Translations under genes and position numbers: made by a program
Source of the DNA: DASSUW01 sp963849695
GTDB lineage: Bacteria > Actinomycetota > Thermoleophilia > Solirubrobacterales > Solirubrobacteraceae
Reading direction: 5' to 3'
Assembly: GCA_963849695.1 (NCBI GenBank)
Contig: CAWKIT010000033.1
Location: forward strand, 1 to 64,000
DNA: 64,000 bases
The notes under the pieces: model-generated
Databases searched by the model: none
Seen by the model: the letters and a program-made list of their open reading frames with translations, nothing else
What the model was told of the DNA's origin: nothing
Shown: one piece after another, positions 49,853 through 56,808 of the stretch
How positions within the stretch are numbered: position 1 is the first letter of the stretch
Layout of the letters: each line of letters begins with the position of its first letter

Positions 49853-51139
49853 ATGGAAGCCGCAGCCACACCCCTGCGCAACCCGCGCGTGACCGCTCTG
49901 CTGGGGCGGGTGATCATCGAGCACCTGGTGGTCGACGACGCCGTCGCGGCCGAGCTCGTGCGCGCGCGGATCGACGCGGGCGAGAACCCGCAGCGAGTGA
50001 TCGCCGACGCGATCGAGATCGGCGCCCGGGTGCTCGACCGCGAGCACGCCGGCGCCGCCGTCGAGGTCCTCAAGCAGGACCTCGAGCACGCGTCGCGCGA
50101 GGTCGAGCAGCGCCTCGGCCAGACCTCCGAGACGGTCGTGGCCGAGCTCAAGACGCAGCTCGAGCAGGCCTTCGGGCCCGACAGCGGGCACGTCACGCGC
50201 GTGCTCGAGCGCCACTTCGGCTCCGAGTCGACGACCGCGGTCCAGCACCAGGTCCGCGCCGCCGTCGCGGAGCTGCTGAGCGAGTCGCGCGAGAAGCTGT
50301 TCAAGCAGTTCTCGTCGGCCGACGAGTCGAACCCGCTCGCCACCTTCCAGCGGGCCGCGGTGGCGGCGATCCGCCAGTCGTCCGACCAGCAGCACACGCA
50401 CCTGCGCGAGATGAACACGCGGATCGCCGAGCTGCAGCTCGAGGTCACCAAGCTGCAGGCCGAGAAGGCGAAGGCGACCGAGGTCGCCGCCGAGCACGAG
50501 CGGTCGACCGCCAAGGGCCGCCCCTACGAGGAGGCGGTGTTCGAGGCGATCGAGGCGATCGCGACCGCTCAGGGCGACGACTGCGACGGGGTCGGCGACC
50601 TGCGCGGCGTCGGCGGCCGCAAGGGCGACGTGGTGGTCGACCTCGACGGCTGCTCGGGTCGCCCGCGCGGCCGGATCGTGTTCGAGGCCAAGAACTCCAG
50701 GCGGTCGCGCAACGAGGCGCTCGCCGAGCTCGACGAGGCGATGAACCAGCGGGCGGCCGACTACGCGGTGTGGGTCGTCCCGTCCGAGGACAAGCTGCCC
50801 GCCCGCGCGCCGGCGCTGCGCGAGGTCAACGGCGACAAGCTGTTCGTCGTCTACGACCCCGAGGAGGGGTCGCGGCTGGCACTCGAGGTCGCCTACTCGC
50901 TCGCCCGGGCGCGCGTGGTGATGGCCAAGGGCGGCGCCGACGGGCTCGACGCGTCCGCCCTGCGCGCCGAGGTCGAGCGCGCGACGGTCGCGATGGAGGA
51001 CGTCCGCCGGATCAAGAGCCAGCTCACGAGCGCCGTGCACCAGATCGAGGACGTCCGCAAGATCGTCGAGCAGATGGCCGAGCGGGTGCGCGGCCACCTG
51101 GGGCAGATCGACGCTCTCGTCGCCCCGGCCGACGACTGA
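49853..51139 (+). CDS. Coiled-coil protein with predicted PD-(D/E)xK nuclease-like domain
   Basis: A 428-residue protein. Residues 1-215 form helices, including LRNPRVTALLGRVIIEHL, and a coiled coil (EMNTRIAELQLEVTKLQAEKAKA). Residues 225-360 read GRPYEEAVFEAIEAIA, GVGGRKGDVVVDLDG and RIVFEAKNS, which fits the GD(x)D...ExK pattern of restriction-endonuclease folds. The C-terminus is another coiled coil (RIKSQLTSAVHQIEDV). It could act on DNA like RmuC/DUF2130 relatives; this is inferred. ATG 49853 lies 33 bp after copy B. It is the only gene on its strand here. Confidence 0.7.
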   Translation: MEAAATPLRNPRVTALLGRVIIEHLVVDDAVAAELVRARIDAGENPQRVIADAIEIGARVLDREHAGAAVEVLKQDLEHASREVEQRLGQTSETVVAELKTQLEQAFGPDSGHVTRVLERHFGSESTTAVQHQVRAAVAELLSESREKLFKQFSSADESNPLATFQRAAVAAIRQSSDQQHTHLREMNTRIAELQLEVTKLQAEKAKATEVAAEHERSTAKGRPYEEAVFEAIEAIATAQGDDCDGVGDLRGVGGRKGDVVVDLDGCSGRPRGRIVFEAKNSRRSRNEALAELDEAMNQRAADYAVWVVPSEDKLPARAPALREVNGDKLFVVYDPEEGSRLALEVAYSLARARVVMAKGGADGLDASALRAEVERATVAMEDVRRIKSQLTSAVHQIEDVRKIVEQMAERVRGHLGQIDALVAPADD

Positions 51140-52315
51140 TCAGGCGCGCGCCGCGCGCCACGCGTCACGCAGCTTGAGCGCGGAGCCGGTGCGCAGGATG
51201 CCGCCCGAGTAGATCCTCGCCGCGAGCGGGATCAGCAGCGCCGTGGCGCCGATCGTGATCGCCAGCGAGGCGACGATCTCCCACGCCGGCACGTCGCCGG
51301 CCGGTATCCGCGGCGGCACGGTGAGCGGCGCCGTCATCGGGATGAAGGCCGTGATGTGCGCGAGCGTCCCGTCCGGGTTCTCGCGGGTCGCGAACGAGAG
51401 GAAGAAGGCGACCAGGATCATGATCGAGAGCGGCGTCATCGTCGACTGCAGCTCCTCCTGGCGCGGAACCAGCGCGCCGGCGCACGCGAACGCGCAGGCG
51501 TAGAAGGCGTAGCCGACCACGAACCACGCGAGCGCGAGCGCCGCGGCCGTGAGGATCTCGCCGTCGACGTCGAGCGCCCCGGTGGCCTGCGCCACCCCGA
51601 GCCCGACCACCGCCGTCAGCAGCAGGTTGCCGAGGCCGAGCAGCCCGAGCCCGATCACCTTGCCGGCCAGCAGATGCGCGGGGCGGATCGCCGAGAGGAC
51701 GACCTCGACCACGCGCGAGGCCTTCTCCTCCACCACCCCGGCCGCCACCCAGTAGCCGTAGGTGAGCAGCTGGCCGTAGAGCACGAGGATGATGAAGAAG
51801 GTGAAGCCCGCCACGGCGTCGGCGTTCTCGTCGACCGGCTCCGTGGTCGCGATCTCGAGCGGCGGCGGTGAGAGCGCCTGCTGCACCTCCTCGCCGCTCA
51901 CTCCTGCCTGGCGCAGCGCCTCGGCGGCACGCACCTCGCCGTTGGCGGCCTGGAGCAGGGTCACGAGGTCGTCGGGCGGCTCATCGGTCGACTCGACGCG
52001 CCCGCCGCTGACCACGGCGTCGACCGAGCCGTCGTCGAGCGCCGCCCGTACGTCCCCGGCGGCGACCTCGTGCGACTCGATCTCGACGTCGACCGCGGGC
52101 GCGATCCGCTCAGCCGACTCGACGACGGCCTGCTCGGACGCGCCGGTGTAGCCGACGTCGTAGGACTCGTCTCCGCCGCCGAGCACGGCGGCCAGGATCA
52201 CGACCAGCACGATGATGACCAGGTTCACGGCCGTCGACACGAGGAACGACTTCTCGCGCACGCGCTCGGTGATCTCGCGCCGGGTGACGAGCGCGACCGC
52301 CTGGCGACCGCTCAT
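51140..52315 (-). CDS. ABC-2 type transporter permease (NatB-like)
   Basis: A 391-residue exporter permease. The N-terminal anchor (SFLVSTAVNLVIIVLVVILAAVLGG, given in two parts) is followed by a large external domain. A C-terminal block of about six transmembrane helices follows (FFIILVLYGQLLTYGYW, VIGLGLLGLGNLLLTAVVGLG, ALAWFVVGYAFYACAFACA). The conserved VVEEKASRVVEVVLSAIRP loop is typical of the NatB/ABC-2 family. ATG 52315 overlaps the ATPase stop (ATGA). Substrate unknown; NatAB exports Na+, others export drugs. Confidence 0.87.
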   Translation of the reverse strand: MSGRQAVALVTRREITERVREKSFLVSTAVNLVIIVLVVILAAVLGGGDESYDVGYTGASEQAVVESAERIAPAVDVEIESHEVAAGDVRAALDDGSVDAVVSGGRVESTDEPPDDLVTLLQAANGEVRAAEALRQAGVSGEEVQQALSPPPLEIATTEPVDENADAVAGFTFFIILVLYGQLLTYGYWVAAGVVEEKASRVVEVVLSAIRPAHLLAGKVIGLGLLGLGNLLLTAVVGLGVAQATGALDVDGEILTAAALALAWFVVGYAFYACAFACAGALVPRQEELQSTMTPLSIMILVAFFLSFATRENPDGTLAHITAFIPMTAPLTVPPRIPAGDVPAWEIVASLAITIGATALLIPLAARIYSGGILRTGSALKLRDAWRAARA

Positions 52316-53196
52316 TCCGCCACCGCCTCCCGGAACAGGTCGGCCAGGGTCGGGCGCTCGAGCGCGAAGTAGCTGACCGTGCCCGCGCGGCGGGCGGCGT
52401 CGAGCACCGCGTCCGGCGGCAGGCCGTCGAGCGCGACGAGCACGCCGCGCGGGCCGCGGTCGACGACCTCGGCGCCCGCCGGCAGCCACTCGTCGCCGTC
52501 GGCCTGCACCTCGACGCGCACGCGCCGCTCGCCGGCGCCGCGGTCGCGCAGCTCCTCGACGCGCCCGGAAGCCACCAGCCGGCCGTCCTTGACGATCGCC
52601 ACCGCCTCGCACAGGCGCTCGACCAGCTCGAGCTGGTGCGAGGAGAAGACGACCGGCACGCCGCCGGCCGCATAGTCCGACAGGACGCCGCTCAACACGT
52701 CGACCCCGACCGGGTCGAGGCCCGAGAACGGCTCGTCGAGCACCAGCAGCTCGGGGTCGTGGACGAGCGCGGCGGCGAGCTGCACGCGCTGCTGGTTGCC
52801 GAGCGACAGCTGCTCGACGCGGTCGCCCGCCCGCCCGGTCAACCCGAGGCGCTCGATCCAGCGGCCGGCCGAGTCGGCGGCCGCGCCGGCCTCCACCCCG
52901 TGCAGCCGCGCCAGGTAGACGAGCTGGTCGCGCACGCGCATCTTCGGGTACAGGCCGCGCTCCTCGGGCATGTAGCCGAACCGCGCGCGGGTCTCGAAGT
53001 CGACCGGCCGGCCCTGGAACAGCACCTCACCGCGGTCGGCGGCGAGCACACCGAGCACGATCCGCATGGCGGTCGTCTTGCCGGCCCCGTTCGGGCCGAC
53101 GAAGCCGAACATCTGGCCGCGCTCGACGGTGAAGGAGATCCCGTCGAGGGCGACGACATCTCCGTAGCGGCGCGCGAGGTCCCGCAGCTCGAGCAC
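52312..53196 (-). CDS. ABC transporter ATP-binding protein (NatA-like)
   Basis: A 294-residue ATPase of the ABC-2 export group. Walker A is GPNGAGKTTAMRIVLG, the Q-loop region is FGYMPEERGLYPKM, signature LSLGNQQRVQLAAAL, Walker B LLVLDEPFSGLDP and switch SSHQLELVERLC. A C-terminal domain of about 80 residues follows (VRVEVQADGDEWLP). It forms a coupled pair with the permease, with a 4-bp overlap. Substrate is unknown. It stands alone between copy B's gene and the coaD cluster. Confidence 0.9.
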   Translation of the reverse strand: MLELRDLARRYGDVVALDGISFTVERGQMFGFVGPNGAGKTTAMRIVLGVLAADRGEVLFQGRPVDFETRARFGYMPEERGLYPKMRVRDQLVYLARLHGVEAGAAADSAGRWIERLGLTGRAGDRVEQLSLGNQQRVQLAAALVHDPELLVLDEPFSGLDPVGVDVLSGVLSDYAAGGVPVVFSSHQLELVERLCEAVAIVKDGRLVASGRVEELRDRGAGERRVRVEVQADGDEWLPAGAEVVDRGPRGVLVALDGLPPDAVLDAARRAGTVSYFALERPTLADLFREAVAE

Positions 53197-53254
53197 GCGT
53201 CAAGTGGTAGCGCAGCGACTTTGAGGGTTCGGTGCGGGTGACCGCACCTGTCCG

Positions 53255-53719
53255 TCAGCCGACTTCGGCAGGCTCGTCGCGGCCCTGCAGCCGCTCACGG
53301 CCGCGCTGCACGGCGGCGATGAACTTCGAGAGGTTGACCTCGAGCGTGTTGAGGATCTCGTCCGCGTAGTCCTCGGCCCCGAGCCGGATCTCGCGCTCGC
53401 GGGCGCGCGCCTCGCCGATGATGTCCTCGGCCTGGCGCTCGGCCTCGCGCGTTACCTCCTGCTGGGAGACCAGCTGCGTCTGGCGGTCGCGCGCCTCCTT
53501 GACGATCCGCTCCGCCTCGCGCTTGGCCTCGGCGAGCATCTCCTGGCGCTCCTTGACGATCCAGCGCGCCTGCTTGATCTCCTCGGGGATCGTGGCCCGC
53601 ATCTGGTCGAGGATGTCGTAGATCTCCTCCTTGTCCACGCGTACCTGGTCCGTCAGGGGGACCTGTTTGGCGTTGTGGACGAGGTCGTCCAGCTTGTCGA
53701 TCAGTACCAGGACGTCCAT
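53255..53719 (-). CDS. Coiled-coil protein next to coaD (DivIVA/ATP-synthase-B-like)
   Basis: A 154-residue protein that is almost all helix: MDVLVLIDKLDDLVHNAKQVPL, then IYDILDQMRATIPEEIKQARWIVKERQEMLAEAKREAERIVKEARDR (read as overlapping halves) and GAEDYADEILNTLEV. The heptads look like DivIVA or F-type ATPase b-subunit coiled coils, and annotations in relatives vary between those names. It lies between coaD (16 bp) and the NatAB ATPase. The position beside coaD and rsmD is conserved in actinobacteria. A structural role at the membrane or cell pole is possible but not shown. Confidence 0.75.
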   Translation of the reverse strand: MDVLVLIDKLDDLVHNAKQVPLTDQVRVDKEEIYDILDQMRATIPEEIKQARWIVKERQEMLAEAKREAERIVKEARDRQTQLVSQQEVTREAERQAEDIIGEARAREREIRLGAEDYADEILNTLEVNLSKFIAAVQRGRERLQGRDEPAEVG

Positions 53720-53735
53720 GGCGCTCCCTGTTTCG

Positions 53736-54233
53736 TCAGCGCGCCAGCGCTTCCTTCAATCGCCGTGCAACCGGCTCGGGGACAAGATCTGAGACATCGC
53801 CACCGAAGGTGGCGATCTCCTTCACTCCGCTCGAGGAGAGGAAACTGTACTGCGGCGAGGCCATCAGGTAGATCGACTCTATGTCGGATGCGAGTTGGCG
53901 GTTGAGCTGATTCATCTCCAGCTCGTACTCGAAGTCCGAGATCGCGCGCAGGCCCTTGACGATCGCCTTGGCTCCGCGCTCGCGCGCGAATTCGACCACG
54001 AGGCTCGAGAACGGCTCCACGCGGACGTTCCCGAGATGCGACGTCGCCGTCTCTATGAAGCCGATCCGCTCCTCGGCCGTGAACAGCGAGTTGCTCTTGC
54101 GCACGGACGCGTTGACGACCGCGACGATCAGCTCGTCGAACATCTGCGAGGCGCGGGTGATGACGTCCACGTGGCCGTGCGTGATCGGATCGTACGAGCC
54201 GGGGCAGACGGCGATTCGGGGGTCAGGGGCCAT
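53736..54233 (-). CDS. coaD: Phosphopantetheine adenylyltransferase
   Basis: A 165-residue enzyme that makes dephospho-CoA from 4'-phosphopantetheine and ATP. The nucleotidyltransferase motif GSYDPITHGHVDVI and the C-terminal substrate helix SPQYSFLSSSGVKEIATFGGDVSDL (the SSSxxKE variant of ISSTxxK) are present. Length is standard. It overlaps the rsmD end by 11 bp, so the two are coupled. The order rsmD-coaD is widespread. Confidence 0.95.
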   Translation of the reverse strand: MAPDPRIAVCPGSYDPITHGHVDVITRASQMFDELIVAVVNASVRKSNSLFTAEERIGFIETATSHLGNVRVEPFSSLVVEFARERGAKAIVKGLRAISDFEYELEMNQLNRQLASDIESIYLMASPQYSFLSSSGVKEIATFGGDVSDLVPEPVARRLKEALAR

Positions 54234-54756
54234 GGATGGTGATCAGGGTGTCGCCGTACCGGCGCTCGTCGAGGATGGGTAGGCCCAGCTCCAGCGGATC
54301 ACGGCGGTCGCTCTCGGCGACCACCACGGCGCCCGGTGCCAGCACGGCCGGCAGCGCCGCCGTCAGCTCGCCTCCCAGGCGCCCCGCCAGCCGGTAGGGC
54401 GGGTCGAGGAACACGAGATCGTATTGACGCGCGGCGGCCCGTGCGCTGCCGAGGAAGCGGCGCACGTCGGCGCGGCGGACCTCCGCTTCCGCGCCGAGCA
54501 TGTCGAGGTTGGCCTTGACCGCGCGGATGGCGCCGGGCGCGCTGTCCACGAACGTCGCCTCGGCGGCCCCGCGCGAGAGCGCCTCGATCCCGAGCGCGCC
54601 CGACCCGGCGAACAGGTCGAGCACGCGCGCGCCGTGCACGCGGTCGCCGAGCACCGAGAACAGCGCCTCGCGCACGCGGTCCGAGGTCGGCCGCGTGGCG
54701 GCGCCCGGCGGCGCCTGCAGGCGGCGCCCGCGGTAGTCGCCGGCGATCACGCGCAT
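54223..54756 (-). CDS. rsmD: 16S rRNA (guanine-N2-)-methyltransferase RsmD
   Basis: A 177-residue methyltransferase that modifies G966 of 16S rRNA. SAM motif I is VLDLFAGSGALGIEALSRG, preceded by TRPTSDRVREALFSVLG. The catalytic NPPY-type motif is seen as LVFLDPPYRLAG. Length is typical. It precedes coaD with overlap and follows the 118-residue gene by 22 bp. Confidence 0.95.
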   Translation of the reverse strand: MRVIAGDYRGRRLQAPPGAATRPTSDRVREALFSVLGDRVHGARVLDLFAGSGALGIEALSRGAAEATFVDSAPGAIRAVKANLDMLGAEAEVRRADVRRFLGSARAAARQYDLVFLDPPYRLAGRLGGELTAALPAVLAPGAVVVAESDRRDPLELGLPILDERRYGDTLITIHGP

Positions 54757-54778
54757 GGCCCGGGATACTGCCGGGCGC

Positions 54779-55135
54779 CTACGTCAGCTCCACCCCTCGC
54801 TCCTCCAGCCAGGCGGTGACCCGCTCCGGTGGCTTGCCGTCGAACTCCGCGCGCGCGGCGAGCCGCAGCAGGTCTTCGGGGTCGTCGTCGAGCTCGTCGG
54901 GCCGGTGCGCGACGTACAGGACCACGGCCTGGGCCATGACGATCGGCGGGTCCTCGTCGGCGCCCCACGCGAGCCGCTCCTCGAGGCTGTCCAGCACCCC
55001 GCGCACGGGCTCGTCGTCGTCGCCGAACTGGTCGGCGAGCTCGACGACGGCGGGATCCTCGCCCTGCGGGTCGACGATCGCCGTCGCCCGGCGCACGACG
55101 TCCGCGACGGTGATCAGGCTGCGGTCTGTGGGCAT
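54779..55135 (-). CDS. Small acidic hypothetical protein
   Basis: A 118-residue acidic protein (MPTDRSLITVADVVRRATAIVD, VELADQFGDDDEPVRGVLDSLEERLAWG, ending EFDGKPPERVTAWLEERGVELT). It has no membrane segment and no cysteine cluster. No family was recognised. It lies 22 bp before rsmD and 25 bp after mmuM on the same strand, so it probably travels in the same transcript. Confidence 0.68.
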   Translation of the reverse strand: MPTDRSLITVADVVRRATAIVDPQGEDPAVVELADQFGDDDEPVRGVLDSLEERLAWGADEDPPIVMAQAVVLYVAHRPDELDDDPEDLLRLAARAEFDGKPPERVTAWLEERGVELT

Positions 55136-55160
55136 GCCCGGGTGCTACCCGGGTCGGCGG

Positions 55161-56078
55161 TCAGCGAACAGCGCAGGCGGCGGCGATGGCGGCCACGTGC
55201 CGGTCGTCGGTCCCGCAGCAGCCGCCCAGCACGGTGGCATTGGGCAGCCGGTCGCGCAGCGCGCGGTACTGCTCGGCGAGCTCGTCGGGGTCGCCCTCGT
55301 CGAGCTCTTCCGACGCGTCGAGCTCCTCGTGGCTCATCCGCGACGCGTTCGCGCGGATGCCGCGGACCCGCTCCAGCCACGGCCCCTCGAGCACGCCCTC
55401 GAAGTGGGTGGGATGGGCGCAGTTGATCATGAAGTAGGCGGGCGCCGACTCGGTCTCGGCGTCGACCTGCTCGATCGCCGCGCCCAGGGGCTGCCCGCTC
55501 GGGAGCCGGCCGTCGGTCTCGACCGTGAACGAGATCGCCGCCGGCAGCCCGGCCGCCTGCGCCGCGCGCGCGATGCCGACCGCCTCGTCGGCGTACGTCA
55601 TCGTGATCGCGCCGACCATGTCGGCGGCGGTGCCGGCGAACGTGCCGATCTGCTCCGCGTGGTAGGCCTCGGCCTCCTCGGGCGTCATCGTCTCGCCCAC
55701 CACGTAGCCGTCCCCGCGCGGGCCGATGACGCCGTCGAGCACGGCGGGCACGTCCGGGTTCAAGACGCGCAGCTCCTCGATCACCGCGACCGCGCGGCGG
55801 TTGGCCTCGGCGAGCTCCTCGGGCGAGTAGCCGAGGCGCTCGCCCCAGTCGCGGCTCGCGCGCCAGGTCGCGGTGTCGAGCACGATGCCGGCGCTGTGCT
55901 CGCGCGCGATCGCGATGTAGGACTCGTAGTAGCGGCGGAGCGCCTCCGCTCCGGTGTCGTCCCGGAGCAGGTCGAAGGCGGCGAAGTCGGGAAGCTCGAG
56001 CCCGAGGTGGAAGATCAGGGTCGTCTCGAGCCCGCCGTCGGTGAGGAAGAGGCGGTCGCCGGAGAGCTGGGGCAGCAT
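55161..56078 (-). CDS. Homocysteine S-methyltransferase family protein
   Basis: A 305-residue zinc enzyme that methylates homocysteine, probably from S-methylmethionine. The barrel shows LFLTDGGLETTLIFHLGLELP at the N-terminus. The zinc cysteine is in MINCAHPTHF, and the paired cysteines in VLGGCCGTDDRHVAAIA close the site. Length fits the MmuM/HMT family. The methyl donor is unproven. The 192 bp upstream hold two strong hairpins and a likely terminator for the next gene, so it may have its own structured leader. Confidence 0.88.
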   Translation of the reverse strand: MLPQLSGDRLFLTDGGLETTLIFHLGLELPDFAAFDLLRDDTGAEALRRYYESYIAIAREHSAGIVLDTATWRASRDWGERLGYSPEELAEANRRAVAVIEELRVLNPDVPAVLDGVIGPRGDGYVVGETMTPEEAEAYHAEQIGTFAGTAADMVGAITMTYADEAVGIARAAQAAGLPAAISFTVETDGRLPSGQPLGAAIEQVDAETESAPAYFMINCAHPTHFEGVLEGPWLERVRGIRANASRMSHEELDASEELDEGDPDELAEQYRALRDRLPNATVLGGCCGTDDRHVAAIAAACAVR

Positions 56079-56119
56079 GTGCGGACACTACCGAGGCCGT
56101 TTGCGGGACGCGGTTCGTG

Positions 56120-56152
56120 GTCCGGCACCGGACAGCGTGGAGGCAACTCCAC
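56120..56152. promoter_or_regulatory. Tandem hairpins in the mmuM leader
   Basis: Two adjacent stems lie 42-74 bp before the homocysteine methyltransferase start. The first is GTCCGG-CA-CCGGAC (56120-56133). The second is GTGGAG-GCAA-CTCCAC (56137-56152); a GNRA loop forms on the plus-strand RNA. Compact tandem stems in a methionine-cycle leader could be a regulatory RNA, but no known SAM or SAH riboswitch core was matched. Confidence 0.4.
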
Positions 56153-56236
56153 GGCGAGCGCTTGCTGAGCGATGAGTTCAAAGGTGACACTTTCGGCCCG
56201 CAGCGCGACACCGCGCGCGGCTGAGGTCGGCGGGAC

Positions 56237-56266
56237 GGCTCCCGGCCCGCGGGAGGGTCGGGAGCC
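56237..56266. terminator. Hairpin after the glycolipid-binding gene
   Basis: GGCTCCCG and CGGGAGCC form 8-bp arms around a 14-nt loop, starting 4 bp beyond the stop of the gene ending at 56271 on the minus strand. No U-run is present, as is common for actinobacterial terminators. It could also end a plus-strand transcript. Confidence 0.5.
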
Positions 56267-56270
56267 GGGC

Positions 56271-56798
56271 TCAGCTCACTCGCTGGGCGATGCCGGGATA
56301 GCTCACGACGAGCCCGTGCTCGTCGAGCTCGAGGTCGGCCGTGAAGCCGTCTGAGCTGAAGCGCACGCGACCGGGCGCGAGGTGCTCGTAGCGCTGCTCG
56401 GAGCGATGCACCTCCAGGTCCGGCAGCGAGACCCACGCCATCGCGAAGCCGACGGCGCCCGGCTGCTCGTGCAGGCGATGGCGGCGGATCGGCATCAGGT
56501 TGGTGAGCGGCGAGAAGGCGAGGTCGCAGTCGAGCGCGCCCTCGAGCTCGGCGGAGTTCGGGACGCCCGCCCACGTGCCCTTGCCGTCATGGCGCAGCTC
56601 GAGCGAGCCGACGCCGGCGACGTCGACGCGCAACCGCCGCGTCGCCCAGTCGCCGCGCACCTCGAGCTCGTAGGCGGCGCGGTACGGCATGGGCGCGGCG
56701 CCGAGCTGCGCGCCGGTGGCAGCCAGCCCGTCGTCGGAGAAGCTCACCTCGCACACCTCCGCCCGCCAGTCGGGAGTGCCGTTCCACGCGAGCCTCAT
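56271..56798 (-). CDS. Putative glycolipid-binding family protein
   Basis: A 175-residue beta-rich protein with the pattern of the glycolipid-binding (PF06475-type) family. Visible marks: DGLAATGAQLGAAPMPYRAAYELEV, LRHDGKGTWAG, LDCDLAFSPLTNLMPIRRHRL, FAMAWVSLPDLEVHRSEQRYE and a closing LVVSYPGIAQR. No signal peptide is seen, so it is probably cytoplasmic or membrane-peripheral. Family function is poorly known. It lies 10 bp after recG. Confidence 0.78.
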   Translation of the reverse strand: MRLAWNGTPDWRAEVCEVSFSDDGLAATGAQLGAAPMPYRAAYELEVRGDWATRRLRVDVAGVGSLELRHDGKGTWAGVPNSAELEGALDCDLAFSPLTNLMPIRRHRLHEQPGAVGFAMAWVSLPDLEVHRSEQRYEHLAPGRVRFSSDGFTADLELDEHGLVVSYPGIAQRVS

Positions 56799-56808
56799 CC
56801 GGGGCGCA

